Assembly (NCBI RefSeq): GCF_030817415.1
Contig: NZ_JAUSZI010000003.1
Span: forward strand, 9,163 to 73,162
Origin: Streptomyces umbrinus
GTDB lineage: Bacteria; Actinomycetota; Actinomycetes; Streptomycetales; Streptomycetaceae
Reading direction: 5' to 3'
Length of the DNA: 64,000 nucleotides
Shown: piece by piece, positions 22,907-32,225 of the stretch
How the letters are laid out: every line of letters starts with the position of its first letter
Numbering within the stretch: position 1 is the first letter of the stretch
Made by a program: the position numbers and the translations under genes
The notes under the pieces: generated by a model
What the model was told of the DNA's origin: nothing
Database searches by the model: none
Seen by the model: only the letters and a program-made list of their open reading frames with translations

Positions 22907-25060
22907 TCAGCTAGGCCCGCTGCTCCAGGCCTGCAGGGTGGTGGCCAGCCGCAGGGTGTGCGGATGGGATTCACCGACGGTGCGCCGACTGGCTTCCAGA
23001 GCTGTGCCGAGGAGCTGGTGGGCCTGGTGCGCGAGGCCGAGGCCGTGCAGAACGCAGGCAAGTTTGTACTGGGTGGACAGAGTCCGCGGATGTTCGGGGC
23101 CCAGCACCCGTGAACGGGTGTCCCAGGTGGTGCGGAGTTCCTGCTGGGCGGAGTCCAGCTCGCCCAGATCCTGCAGGACGCAAGCGAGATTGTGACGGGC
23201 GGTGAGCGTCCGCGGATGCTCATCTCCCAGCGACTGCCGGCGGACGGCCAGGAGAATCAGGTACTCCTGCTGCGCCTGTACGAGTTCTCCCTGGTGGTGC
23301 AGCACACGGGCCAGCTCGTGCCGCGCCGCCAGGGTGTGGGTGTGCTCGTCGCCCTGCAGCCGGCGCCGGGCGGACAGCACGTGGCTGAAGTGCTGCCGCG
23401 CCTGCTCGAGTTCTCCCTGGTCGTGCAGGACGCGGGCGAGTTCGTGCCGTGCGGTCAGGGTGTGGGTGTGCTCGGCACCCTCAACGCGCTGCCAGGCGGC
23501 CCAGACGTCCTCGTACTCGGCCCGTGCCTGGACGAGTTCTCCCAGGTCGTGCAGGGCACCGGCCAGGTTGTGCCGGGTGGAGAGTGTTTCGCCGTGATCT
23601 GCGCCCAACAGGCGGCGGCGCACGGCCAGCACCTGCTCGTACTCCCGGCGCGCCTGCTGGAACAGACCGCACGCCTGCAGGTAGCGCGCCGCCAGTTCGG
23701 CGGCCTCGGCACCGGCCAGGCGGATGTCCTCGCCCAGCTGGGCAGCGGGGGCAATCTGGCGGGCCAGGTCGAGTGCATGCGGAGCCAGGGCGCGCCAGGT
23801 GCTCCAGTGAGTCGGCTCCTCAGGAGGCGCCAGTTGTTCCAGGGCCTGCCGCAACAGGGCCAGGGCGGCGCCCGGCTGCGGCCCGGACCGGCTGGCGTCC
23901 CGGATCAGCGGGTGCAGCCGGACCACCGGCAGGCTGTCCTCCGGCGGCGATGTGACCAGCTCCAGCAGTCCCAGGGCGGCCAGTTCCTGGAGCATGCGCC
24001 ACAGTGTCGTCCCGTCCAGGCGCTCAAATTCCGCGACCGCCCGTGTCAGGGCTGCCGGCCGCAGCAGCAGAGTGTGCGGAATCGGTGCATCGGCGAACGA
24101 CGCGAGCAACTCCAGCAGGCGGCCCGCCAGGGGAAAGCCCCGCTGCTGCATGAGCTCCAGGGACAGACGCCAGGTCCCGGCGACGGCCTGCGCCGGATCT
24201 GCCCGCCCGCATCCGGCGTCGAGCGCCTGCCGGTAGGTGCTGAACTCCAGCGGTGTGTCCGCTTCCACGAACGCGCCCGGCATCCCCGACACCTCGGCCA
24301 GATAGGAGCCCGCCATGTGCAGGGCCAGCGGCAGGCCCCCCAGCCGCACGGCCAGCGCGCGGGCCTCGCTGACCGGGCCCGCCCGCTCGCCCGCACGGTC
24401 AAGCAGGACCTGCGCGGCATCGGCCGGCCCCAGCGGCCGCACCACGTGCAGCACGGCCCCCGTACCCCACGAACGCCGCGCGCCCTGACGGCTGGTGAGG
24501 AGGACCAGCCCGCCCGGGGCGGCGAGCGGACGGACCCATCCCGTGCCCGAGGCCAGCCGCCCGGGACCGTCCAACAGGCAGGGATCGTCGACACTGTCGA
24601 GGATCAGGATCCATGCCTGCGGCATCCCACCGAGCCGATCCCACAGCACATCCGCAGCGTCCTCGCCCCGCATGTCCTTCGCACGCAGCCCCACCTGGCG
24701 AGCCACCGCCCGCAACCCCGCCTCCAGCACCGCACCCTGCCGGGCATCGATCCACCACACGGCAGGACCGCCCCTGCCGCGCTGGTGCAGTTGGTGCACC
24801 GCCTCCAAGACCGCGGCCGTCTTCCCGCAGCCACCCAGCCCGTGCACCACATGCAGCCGGCCGCCCCCGCCGCCGTCACACAACTCCAGCAGCCCTTCCA
24901 CCAGGTGAGTGCGACCTCGCAGCGGAAAACGCGGGTCGCGTTCGCCCAACGGCGGCGCCAGCGTCACCGGCGCGCCGCCGCGCCCCGGCGCATGGGCCCC
25001 GACCACCAACTGCTGCACCTGCAGACGCCCTGCGGCGACGCCACCGTACTGCGCCACCAC
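22907..25060 (-). CDS. NB-ARC-type STAND NTPase with C-terminal TPR repeats
   Basis: This 717-residue protein has a P-loop GLGGCGKTA at 74-82 and a Walker B region ILILDSVDD at 151-159. A GxP-like module (VRLGGLPLALHMAGSYL) and a helical winged-helix part follow. The C-terminal third (about 480-700) is a series of TPR units with ARHELARVLHDQGELEQAR-type periodicity. This is the architecture of Streptomyces NB-ARC/TPR regulators and of STAND conflict proteins; the effector, if any, is not obvious. The small gene 54 bp upstream is a usual companion. The GTG start at 25,060 is not strongly supported. Confidence 0.8.
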   Translation of the reverse strand: MVAQYGGVAAGRLQVQQLVVGAHAPGRGGAPVTLAPPLGERDPRFPLRGRTHLVEGLLELCDGGGGGRLHVVHGLGGCGKTAAVLEAVHQLHQRGRGGPAVWWIDARQGAVLEAGLRAVARQVGLRAKDMRGEDAADVLWDRLGGMPQAWILILDSVDDPCLLDGPGRLASGTGWVRPLAAPGGLVLLTSRQGARRSWGTGAVLHVVRPLGPADAAQVLLDRAGERAGPVSEARALAVRLGGLPLALHMAGSYLAEVSGMPGAFVEADTPLEFSTYRQALDAGCGRADPAQAVAGTWRLSLELMQQRGFPLAGRLLELLASFADAPIPHTLLLRPAALTRAVAEFERLDGTTLWRMLQELAALGLLELVTSPPEDSLPVVRLHPLIRDASRSGPQPGAALALLRQALEQLAPPEEPTHWSTWRALAPHALDLARQIAPAAQLGEDIRLAGAEAAELAARYLQACGLFQQARREYEQVLAVRRRLLGADHGETLSTRHNLAGALHDLGELVQARAEYEDVWAAWQRVEGAEHTHTLTARHELARVLHDQGELEQARQHFSHVLSARRRLQGDEHTHTLAARHELARVLHHQGELVQAQQEYLILLAVRRQSLGDEHPRTLTARHNLACVLQDLGELDSAQQELRTTWDTRSRVLGPEHPRTLSTQYKLACVLHGLGLAHQAHQLLGTALEASRRTVGESHPHTLRLATTLQAWSSGPS

Positions 25061-25113
25061 ACCCCCCGCCGCGGCCGCGGCGGGCCGTGCTGCAGACAGC
25101 GGTTCGCCGGTGG

Positions 25114-25599
25114 CTAAGCCTGCTCCCTGCCCGCCGAGAAAGGGTCCGCAAGATGCACCCCTCCCTCCACCCGAACCACGCCGCCGGCCACCGCCCCCGA
25201 CGCAGCGTCAATGGACACGTCACCGCCCACTGCCAGGCCCCCGCTGCCGGCCCGGACCCCGCAGTGCACGGCCCGGGTCCGGCTCACCGCGTCCACCAGC
25301 AGCCGCAACTCGGCAGCCGCACCCGCCTGTTCGACCTCGGGGAGGGAATCCAAGAACACTTCGATCCGGGTCTGCCAGGAACTCTCCCACCGGATCAACT
25401 CGTGCTGCGCCTGCCCGCTGGCCAGCTCACGACCCGTCTGGTCCAGGCGCGTCAGCGCCGCCGCCTGCCGCGTGCCATCGCCCCGGGAGACCAGTTGTGC
25501 CAGGCGTTCGCGCACCGCCGCCCAGGCATCCGTCCCCACGGCCTGCACCACGGCCGTTCCCCCCGCTGCGGCCAACGCCGCCAAAGACTCCGTCAACAT
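25114..25599 (-). CDS. Companion protein of the NB-ARC/TPR NTPase
   Basis: The product has 161 residues from ATG 25,599 (MLTESLAALAAAGGTAVVQAVGTDAW). The N-terminus is mildly hydrophobic. A helical middle contains LDQTGRELASGQ, and the Gly/Val-rich C-terminus (AVGGDVSIDAASGAVAGGVVRVEGG) looks like beta-repeat sequence. Small genes with this start and Gly-rich tail commonly precede STAND-TPR genes in Streptomyces, so it probably works with the protein encoded next. Same strand, 54-bp gap. Confidence 0.6.
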   Translation of the reverse strand: MLTESLAALAAAGGTAVVQAVGTDAWAAVRERLAQLVSRGDGTRQAAALTRLDQTGRELASGQAQHELIRWESSWQTRIEVFLDSLPEVEQAGAAAELRLLVDAVSRTRAVHCGVRAGSGGLAVGGDVSIDAASGAVAGGVVRVEGGVHLADPFSAGREQA

Positions 25600-25934
25600 C
25601 CCGCCCCCGATGCGCCCCGCCCGCGGGATCCCCACCCCGCGCGGAGGCTGCGCTCAACCCCGCCCCGACACCAACACCATTCCCGGGCTCTGCGTCCACG
25701 CACCATCCGCGCACCGGGTTTGTCTCATTGCCGCTCTATACCGGCGCAGCGGCGCCACCGCACAAAGATCAAATCCTGCGTGCCCATGGGCCACCGGCCA
25801 TGGCAGACACACTCAATAAACGCCCGGCCGCGCGCACTTGTGTAAGGTCCTGGCGCGGAAGATAACCAGCGCCTCCGTTCCCCACCCTCCCCGCTCACGG
25901 GCAGAGGCGCGCTCGTCAACGAAGGAGGGATCTT

Positions 25935-26507
25935 TTGATCCGTCCGATGCTCGTCCGTCGGGGCAGAAGCAGGCCGGAAAAACACCGCCGTCACGGCGAG
26001 TTGCGCGACCAGTACAAGAAGCAGATCGGCCCCCTGCGGCTCTATCTGCTGCTTGAGTGCGCGCCTTTGGTCGTGAACCCGATAGAGGTCGCCGACGCGA
26101 CCTTCAAACACGTGTTTGCCCAGCCCGAGCGGGACTTCACCTACGGCGAGGTACGGAAGATCGCAGAAGGCATCGTCCGGGAACTGAAGGCGGCGGGGAA
26201 GCTGCATGCAGCAGCCGAGTACTCACTGGAAAAAATCTTCGATTCCTATCTCACGCCGGATCTCACGCCGGTGCGAGAGACACTGCGCGCCCTGGATGCC
26301 CTTTGTCTTGCGGAACGCAGGGTGATCGAGGCGGAAATGCTGCATCTTCTGACAACGGACGGCCTGGCGGAAACCGTGGGCGGAAAGGCATCGACCAAAA
26401 GGGTTCAAAGGAAAAATGCGCTTGCCAAGCTAGCCGAGGCAGAAGTTGACCTGGAGCTGCTCGAGCCGTTTTTCGCAGGTATGAGGGGACACTGCAGTGA
26501 CAACTAG
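25935..26507 (+). CDS. Helical protein of unknown function
   Basis: The 190-residue product begins at TTG 25,935, behind a strong AAGGAGGG site six bases upstream; ATG 25,947 is the only alternative. The sequence is charged and helical throughout (LRDQYKKQIGPLRLYLLLECA, FTYGEVRKIAEGIVRELKAAGK, RVQRKNALAKLAEAEVDLELLEPFF). No domain is recognised. Codon bias is weaker than in the neighbours, with several A/T-ending codons (AAA, TTT, ATA), suggesting a different origin. It overlaps the next gene by 11 bp. Confidence 0.6.
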   Translation: MIRPMLVRRGRSRPEKHRRHGELRDQYKKQIGPLRLYLLLECAPLVVNPIEVADATFKHVFAQPERDFTYGEVRKIAEGIVRELKAAGKLHAAAEYSLEKIFDSYLTPDLTPVRETLRALDALCLAERRVIEAEMLHLLTTDGLAETVGGKASTKRVQRKNALAKLAEAEVDLELLEPFFAGMRGHCSDN

Positions 26508-26931
26508 GACGGACAATGACCTTAGGCTCAAGCTCTACCGGTCCTACGTGATGATGAGCCGGCGCCTCGCGGAAGACGATCAGGACCTCGACCGGCGCTT
26601 CGACAAGATCATGGACGACATTGATCGGCAGAACCAGCCAGCCCCGATTGCCGCGGCCATAAGGCGGCTGGGCGATGCCCGCCACGCGGCGGCCGAGACC
26701 GGCCGACGCCTGATTGCCTCCAAACTGGTCAAGAGCGCCGCCGGCCTGGGTATGGCGATCGTCACCGCAACGACTCGCGTCGTTGCCGGCGTCATCAACG
26801 TCATGAGCGCCGCAACAGCGGGAGCTGCCACCGCACTTGCCGTCACCGCTCTCACCGATCGCTTTCCCGCCCGCCGCAGAAGGGCACGTAGGCGCGAACG
26901 CGACACCATTGCGCCCACCCCCGCCGAATAG
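26497..26931 (+). CDS. Small membrane protein, coupled to the preceding gene
   Basis: This 144-residue protein starts at GTG 26,497 inside the end of the previous gene. The N-terminal half is charged and helical (LRLKLYRSYVMMSRRLAEDDQDLDR). Residues about 80-115 form one or two hydrophobic helices (AAGLGMAIVTATTRVVAGVI, AATAGAATALAVTAL), and the C-terminus is very basic (RRRRARRRERD). The pair may make a membrane complex; no further prediction. Confidence 0.6.
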   Translation: MTTRTDNDLRLKLYRSYVMMSRRLAEDDQDLDRRFDKIMDDIDRQNQPAPIAAAIRRLGDARHAAAETGRRLIASKLVKSAAGLGMAIVTATTRVVAGVINVMSAATAGAATALAVTALTDRFPARRRRARRRERDTIAPTPAE

Positions 26932-27417
26932 CCGCGCGGGCAAGGCGGGGGTGACGGACTCGTCCATTTGGCTGTGTGCCTACAGCGCTGCTCTGCTTGG
27001 TGCTCTGTGCCGTTCGATCAGACGACTCCATGCCTGGGCGCCGCCGGTGTCGTCAGCGCAGTGGTCGAGGGCAGTTGAGCCATCGGGAGGGCTCGATGGA
27101 CGTCACACGTCATTCATCAGCAGTGGCATCGCCAGAAGCGGCGTGATGGGTATGCCGATGAGGCAACGGGGGCTATGTCAGGTCACCTGAGCGTGTCTGG
27201 GCTCGGCGTTGAGCTGGTGCGTATGTGGCGTGTGTGCCCAGGCGGGTTGAGGTCTGCCTCGGGTGCCTCGTCTGAGTATGGACAGTGTCGGCCATGTCAC
27301 CGAATGCAATGGCATATATAGGCCATTCGGTTTCATCCCCTGTCTGATTGGCCAACGGGCTGCAACACTCTGTGACGGCGGCGGGTGGCCCGTTGTCAAA
27401 GGCCGTACTTTTCGGGG
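26932..27417. other. Intergenic region, probably decayed
   Basis: No complete gene. Short protein-like stretches occur on the minus strand (for example DHCADDTGGAQAWS near 27,040), which may be remnants of an old gene. The GTG for the next small gene has no strong ribosome-binding site. Confidence 0.35.
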
Positions 27418-27642
27418 GTGTTGGACGTGGCGGGGCGTTCGGGGCAGTACTACCGGGCAGGGCATTGGGTGAACCGGTCCGCGGGGAAGGCAAAGGCAGG
27501 GAAGAAGTCCGCCACGGGTGTGGTGGCGGTGGGGCTGCTGTTGGCCGGGGCGTGGCTGGGGTTGTTCTCCCAAAACTCGGACGCTCAGGGCACTACTGAC
27601 CAGCCTTCGGAGCCCGCGGCCTCGGTTTCAGCGGGCCGGTAA
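27418..27642 (+). CDS. Small membrane protein
   Basis: The 74-residue product has a basic N-terminus (RSGQYYRAGHWVNRSAGKAKAGKK), one hydrophobic helix (ATGVVAVGLLLAGAWLGLF) and a polar Ser/Ala-rich tail. It resembles the 2,552-2,902 protein in layout but not in sequence. It is convergent with the caspase gene that ends 42 bp downstream. Function unknown. Confidence 0.45.
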   Translation: MLDVAGRSGQYYRAGHWVNRSAGKAKAGKKSATGVVAVGLLLAGAWLGLFSQNSDAQGTTDQPSEPAASVSAGR

Positions 27643-27683
27643 AGGTACGCCCGCTGCACCTGCCGGGGGAGTGGCCCGACGGT

Positions 27684-28811
27684 TCACGGTCTGTGTCTTC
27701 TGCCGCGTAGGCGTGCTCGCCACCCGAGGGGCCCAGGCGAAGAGCCGGCGGACGCCGACGTGGGCAAGGGTGGCTGCTCGGTGGCGCGCAGCCGCTCCCA
27801 GACTGTTTTCCACTCCTCGATTCGCTCGGCCGGCATTCCGCATGCCGCGAGGTAGATACCCGTGGTCTTCCAAGTCTTGGGCAGGGCTGTGCGGTTGAGG
27901 AGGGCGCTGACGGCGCCGGGGGAGACAGGCGGCTGGGCGCGCTGGCTGACGACCGTGATGGTGTGGCCGCTGACGGCTCTGACCTCGGCAAGGGCCTCCA
28001 GGAATGCGTGGGGAGTATGGCACTGATCCGGGTCGGGCCAGGCGGCGCCTGCCGGGTCCGCAGCGCCACCGGCCTGCGGAGGCAGGTATGCGTGGTTGCG
28101 GGCGAGGATGAGCCGTCCTGCGCTGTTGCGGACGCGTTTTTGCGGCTGCGGCAGATCACGCGCCGCGAGCGCTGTGCGCAACTGCCGGTAGACCAGATCC
28201 AGATCCAGATCCCGGGCCTGACCGGGAACGCCGTGGCGCAGAATACGCAGCAACTCACCCGTGAACGCGGTGAGCGGGGCTCCCGGCGGGGCCAGAGCCA
28301 GGCCGTTGTCGGGCGCTGCCGCAAGCAGGTAGCTGCCCTCGATCTCGGCCTGGTCGGCCAGCACTTCGTCACCGCTCATCGTCCCCAGGGCCCGCCCGCT
28401 CAGACAGCAGTCGAGCACGATGACGAACCGCTGCGCCGCACAGTCCATCAGGATTTCGCGCAGCGCCTGATAGGTCACGCCGGTATGGCTGCGCCCGGGA
28501 ACGGCACCGGGCAGACCGAAGAAGAGATCACCGCGACCGTCGAGCAGGCCGTGCCCGGCGAAGTACACCAGCAAGGTGTCCTCGGCAGACTCCGCGGCGT
28601 CCTGCACCGCATCGAGCATGGCGGGCGCAGTGTCCGGCTCAGCAACGACAGTGCAGTGCCTGGCAGCAAGATTCCATGAGGCGGGGCTTGTCAACACCGC
28701 TGCCAGAGCAGGCAGGTTGTTAGCCACCGCAGGCAACGACTCGAGGCGGTGGTAACTGCTGACACCCACGAGCACGGCCCGCGACAGATCCGGATCGGGC
28801 AGCGCACTCAC
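27684..28811 (-). CDS. Caspase-family peptidase, EACC1-associated
   Basis: This 375-residue protein has a caspase fold: SRAVLVGVSSY opens the domain, followed by His87 in LLVYFAGHGLL and Cys136 in VIVLDCCLSGR, the expected His/Cys dyad. A C-terminal extension of about 120 residues includes a short helical domain (SPGAVSALLNRTALPKTWKTTGIYLAACG) that looks like an effector-associated or DNA-binding-like adaptor. ATG 28,811 overlaps the stop of the upstream EACC1 gene (ATGA). In actinobacteria, EACC1-caspase pairs are predicted conflict or programmed-death modules. The substrate is unknown. Confidence 0.8.
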   Translation of the reverse strand: MSALPDPDLSRAVLVGVSSYHRLESLPAVANNLPALAAVLTSPASWNLAARHCTVVAEPDTAPAMLDAVQDAAESAEDTLLVYFAGHGLLDGRGDLFFGLPGAVPGRSHTGVTYQALREILMDCAAQRFVIVLDCCLSGRALGTMSGDEVLADQAEIEGSYLLAAAPDNGLALAPPGAPLTAFTGELLRILRHGVPGQARDLDLDLVYRQLRTALAARDLPQPQKRVRNSAGRLILARNHAYLPPQAGGAADPAGAAWPDPDQCHTPHAFLEALAEVRAVSGHTITVVSQRAQPPVSPGAVSALLNRTALPKTWKTTGIYLAACGMPAERIEEWKTVWERLRATEQPPLPTSASAGSSPGPLGWRARLRGRRHRP

Positions 28812-29167
28812 GACGACTCCGGTGTGCCGTCCACCTGCTCCAGCGCTGCCACGACCCGCCGCACTTCTTCATCGGTTCCCTCGGCCAGGCTGACCTCGAC
28901 GTCACCGTGCCGGATTACAACCCGTGGTGGACTGGGGCGGGTCTGACGCCAGGCGAGGACGGACAGGACGAACGACGCCGCACTCCAGCCGTTGCCCGTC
29001 ACCAGCTGCAGCACGTCGACCAGCTGCCCCATGGAGCCAGGCTCAGGCGCCTTCCCGCCGAGGGCCATCGCCGCCCCGCGTGTGGCGGGCTCCCGCCGCA
29101 ACCATCCCTGCAGTGAGCGCAGTTCATATTCCTGCCGGTCACCAGCGATCCGTATCTGCACGTGCAC
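28808..29167 (-). CDS. Effector-associated constant component (EACC1)-like protein
   Basis: The product has about 119 residues from GTG 29,167, which follows GGAAGGG; GTG 29,161 is an alternative. It opens with a beta-rich stretch (VHVQIRIAGDRQEYELRSLQGWLRREPATRG), which is the EACC1 signature LRSLxxWLR. A Gly/Pro segment and a hydrophobic helix (WSAASFVLSVLAW) follow, then a C-terminal beta/alpha tail. EACC1 is found next to caspase, protease and nuclease effectors in actinobacterial conflict islands. It overlaps the caspase start by 4 bp. Assignment is by motif and neighbourhood. Confidence 0.7.
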   Translation of the reverse strand: MHVQIRIAGDRQEYELRSLQGWLRREPATRGAAMALGGKAPEPGSMGQLVDVLQLVTGNGWSAASFVLSVLAWRQTRPSPPRVVIRHGDVEVSLAEGTDEEVRRVVAALEQVDGTPESS

Positions 29168-29370
29168 CCGTTCCCTTCCGTCCTCAACCCGTTTGCCGGA
29201 CAGCGCCACGTTGCATCCTGCCCCTGCCGACAGGCCCGGGCACCTGCGCAACCGGACAGTTCACCGCGGGTGGCCGAGCCCCACACGTTCACCGTGGTCA
29301 CAGCGTCCTGTCGGCTGTGCCCCAGGCGGGCCACGCCTGCCCGGTGCAAAGGGTGAAGACACGGGACGCG

Positions 29371-29460
29371 ATGTCACATCTGGTCAGCTTGCTGCTTGTA
29401 GGGGTGGATGCCGCGCAGCGGGCGCTGCCGGGCTCCGTGGAGTGGGTGTGGATCCGGTGA
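29371..29460 (+). CDS. Conserved 29-residue small protein, copy 2
   Basis: ATG-started frame SHLVSLLLVGVDAAQRALP...VEWVWIR, almost identical to the frame at 18,256-18,345. The nucleotide identity extends from about 10 bp upstream to about 25 bp downstream of the frame, roughly 29,365-29,485. The stop again overlaps a following ATG (TGATG). Here no sigma factor follows, so this is a transplanted or leftover copy. Confidence 0.5.
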   Translation: MSHLVSLLLVGVDAAQRALPGSVEWVWIR

Positions 29461-29522
29461 TGGTCGGGATCGAGGCGGGGAACGGTGGTGGCGTGCCTGT
29501 TGTGTGGGCTGCTGGTGGTTGA
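29460..29522 (+). pseudogene. Truncated start of a sigma-module small membrane protein
   Basis: MVGIEAG matches the first residues of the 18,345 gene (MVGIAAG). The frame then diverges and stops after 20 codons. It marks the right edge of the duplicated segment. Confidence 0.4.
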
Positions 29523-29654
29523 AGAGCCTGCTGGATGAGCACGGCAGCCGCGGTTGGGAATCCATCGATCGCTTCGAACTTGCCCGTAAGGTATATGGGT
29601 GCTTATACAGTGCCAATTCTTCATGTGAAGAGGCGTGTTGCGGGGGGAGAAGCC

Positions 29655-30326
29655 ATGCCAGGTGACGAAGGCGAAAACGGTCAGGTTGCAGGACCGGTGG
29701 AGGATGGGTTCTGGCTGCTGCAGCGACACGCGTGGGGGGCGCTTTTCGCGTGGCTGAGAACGCGATACACCAGGCGGGCGCGTATTGGTGCCGTTGGAGG
29801 AACAGCAGCAGTCGCGACGGCCATAGCCGTCTTCGCACCGATGTGGTCAGCCTGGCTGTACGCCGGCGACATCAAGATCACCTCGGTTAAAGAGGGTGAG
29901 CGCGTGGAGCGCTGCATCGAGACGCTGAGCGGTACGGGAGAGCTCGGTGACGGTCATCATCTGTGGATCGCCCTGGAGACCAGCCGAGCAGATCGGCCCC
30001 GCAATATCGTATTTTCCGCAGAAGCCCGCCTGGCGCACGGCGAATGGCACGCCGACAACATCAATGTAGGTGGGGAGAAGCGCGAAGGAGCCAGCTACAT
30101 GCTGGTCACGGTGGACGTTGATTCGAACACGCACCAGCTGCTCTCATCTGCGGTCATCGACATGTACCCCCGAGACAGCGAGACTCTGAAGCCCGGTGAA
30201 GATCTGTGGCGTCTGTCCACGGATACCTATCCGACAGGTGCTGTTCCCATCGATGAAGTGCGTGTCACACGCGGTGCCTCAGACACTCGCTCGTGCTACG
30301 AGATTGAAGAACAGGGTCGCCGGTAG
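29655..30326 (+). CDS. Membrane protein of unknown function
   Basis: The product has 223 residues from ATG 29,655, behind GGGGAGAAG. About 60 N-terminal residues (GPVEDGFWLLQRHAWGALFAWLRTRYTRRARIG) precede one transmembrane helix (AAVATAIAVFAPMWSAWLY). The rest is an extracellular-type domain of about 140 residues with KITSVKEGERVERC, a predicted beta-rich region (NIVFSAEARLAHGEWHADNI), and a second Cys near the C-terminus (SDTRSCYEI). The two cysteines could pair outside the cell. No family recognised. Confidence 0.6.
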   Translation: MPGDEGENGQVAGPVEDGFWLLQRHAWGALFAWLRTRYTRRARIGAVGGTAAVATAIAVFAPMWSAWLYAGDIKITSVKEGERVERCIETLSGTGELGDGHHLWIALETSRADRPRNIVFSAEARLAHGEWHADNINVGGEKREGASYMLVTVDVDSNTHQLLSSAVIDMYPRDSETLKPGEDLWRLSTDTYPTGAVPIDEVRVTRGASDTRSCYEIEEQGRR

Positions 30327-30469
30327 GCGACCTGCCGGTTGCCGGCGTCGAGTCGGGGGCGTCACAACACTCCTGACCACGTGGGGCTGTTCCGTCGCGC
30401 CGCTGCGGGCGCAGCGCTGCGCCTGGCCGCAGTGGGCTGTGAGTGTTGCTGGGCGGCTGGCCCGAGGGG

Positions 30470-32086
30470 TTAGACGCGGCAGTTGTCGGGGTGGGTGGCG
30501 TCGCGGTAGTCGGTGATGGTGGGGCTGGCCATGGATTCGCGGTAGATGACAACGGCGCGGCCGTAGGGCCAGGTGATGTCGTTGCTGAATGTTTGTTGTG
30601 CTTCGGTGCAGCTGCCGAACATGAGGCTGCGGACGGTGTCGGTCCAGTTCGCATCGTCGTGGTGGTCTCGTCCTTCGGGGTAGGTGCCGGGGCCGAAGGT
30701 GACGAACATGGTCTGGGCTGTGGGGTTGAAGGTGACGGTCACGGTGTCGCCCATGTACTGCTGTCCTGCGAGGACCGGGGCCGCGTCGTTGATCAGGCGC
30801 TGGGCGGCTGCCTTTTCGGCTGGTGTGGCCGGTACCCGGGCGTTGGCCCATTCGTCGATGGTGGGCTGGGTGTCGTCCTTGCGGGTGTACGCGGGGGAGG
30901 GCGTAACTGCGGGCTGCGGACGTTGCGAAGCGGCCGGCGCCGCAGGCGGAGACGAAATGGCGGGGTCTGCTTGAGGGGCGGATTCCTGCGCCGCAGCGGT
31001 GGCAGCGGCGGGGTTCGTCTGGCTGCCCGGTGCGGGGGCCTGTCCTTGGGCGGTGTGTGAGGACTGGATGGCGGCGAGGGCGCCGGCGAGGCTGCCGAGG
31101 AGGACAGCGGCTGCGCCCACTGCCAGATACAGCCGGCTCCGGTTGCGGCGGCGGGGCGGGTCGGGCCAGGCGGGTCCGGTCCCGGGCGGCGCATCCCAGT
31201 GGGTGCTGACCAGGTCGGCCGGCAGGGTGGGCTGCTGGCCGGCGGGGAAGAGGACGGTTGTTGCCTGAGCGGCGAGCAACTGGGTGCAGGTGTCGCTGAG
31301 TTCGGCCGCGGCGGGCCGGTCGGAGGGCTCCTTGGACAGGGCTTGTTCCACCAGCGACCGCAGATCATCGGGTATGCCGTCGAGGTCGGGTGCGGCGGAC
31401 AGGACGCGGAAGGCCACCGCGTCGGGTGCGCCGCTGCCGAAGGGCAGACGGCCGCTGGCGGCATAGCCGACGAGGGCTCCCCAGGCGAAGACGTCTCCTT
31501 GCGGGCCGACCGCGCCGGTGCGGTAGTGCTCGGGGCTGATCCAGCCCGGCGTGCCGGTCATCACGCCGGTACGGGTGACCGAGGTGCCGTCCAGGGCGTG
31601 GGCGATCCCGAAGTCCAGCACCTGCGGCCCGCACGGGGCCAGGATGACGTTGGACGGTTTCACATCCCGGTGGACGACGCCCGCTTCGTGCGCCGTGGCC
31701 AGCGCGGCTGCGGTGCCGGCCGCCAGCGCATACAGCCGCGCCCCGGTCAACGGTCCGCTGGCGGCCACATACCCCTCGAGGGTGGGGCCGGGGACGAACG
31801 GTGTGGCGAGCCACGGGGCCAGAGCCTGGGGGTCGGCGTCGCGGACCGGGACCAGGAAGGGGCCCGTGGCCCGCTGGGAGAGCTGCACTTCCCGCCTGAA
31901 ACGGGCACGGAACTCATCGTCGCTGGCGTGTGCCGGGTGCACGACCTTGACGGCCATGCGTTCTCCGGCAGGGCCGAGTGCGGCGTACACGGTGCCCATA
32001 CCGCCGGCTCCGAGCCGTCCCACGACGCGGTAGGGGCCGATACGGAGCGGATCGCCCTGCTGCACCGGATGAACAGGGCTGTACAC
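30470..32086 (-). CDS. Membrane Ser/Thr protein kinase
   Basis: This 538-residue protein has a full Hanks-type kinase domain at about 17-275: the glycine loop GRLGAGGMGTVY, Lys47 in MAVKVV, the catalytic loop VVHRDVKPSN with Asp141, VLDFG with Asp158, and GTPGWISPE. A Pro-rich juxtamembrane linker is followed by one helix (YLAVGAAAVLLGSLAGALAAI, about 330-350). The extracellular part is a Pro/Ala-rich spacer and a C-terminal domain of about 140 residues starting near KDDTQPTIDEWANARVP. No PASTA repeats are present, so the ligand is unknown. GTG start at 32,086. It is a single gene. Confidence 0.85.
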   Translation of the reverse strand: MYSPVHPVQQGDPLRIGPYRVVGRLGAGGMGTVYAALGPAGERMAVKVVHPAHASDDEFRARFRREVQLSQRATGPFLVPVRDADPQALAPWLATPFVPGPTLEGYVAASGPLTGARLYALAAGTAAALATAHEAGVVHRDVKPSNVILAPCGPQVLDFGIAHALDGTSVTRTGVMTGTPGWISPEHYRTGAVGPQGDVFAWGALVGYAASGRLPFGSGAPDAVAFRVLSAAPDLDGIPDDLRSLVEQALSKEPSDRPAAAELSDTCTQLLAAQATTVLFPAGQQPTLPADLVSTHWDAPPGTGPAWPDPPRRRNRSRLYLAVGAAAVLLGSLAGALAAIQSSHTAQGQAPAPGSQTNPAAATAAAQESAPQADPAISSPPAAPAASQRPQPAVTPSPAYTRKDDTQPTIDEWANARVPATPAEKAAAQRLINDAAPVLAGQQYMGDTVTVTFNPTAQTMFVTFGPGTYPEGRDHHDDANWTDTVRSLMFGSCTEAQQTFSNDITWPYGRAVVIYRESMASPTITDYRDATHPDNCRV

Positions 32087-32225
32087 GACGGCTCCCCCTA
32101 GTGATCAGCGGCATGTATCGGCCGCAGCGGCGAATGCTATCGGCCCGTCCCTTCGCGAGCGGCTCGATCGCGCATGCCGTCTGCTCGCTCTGCCTGGTGT
32201 CCGCAATATCGCGGGAGTCAGCGGG

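Noticed and set aside
23192..25117. 641-codon plus-strand frame
   Set aside because: Complement of the NB-ARC/TPR gene; Gln/Pro-rich composition is typical of an antisense shadow.
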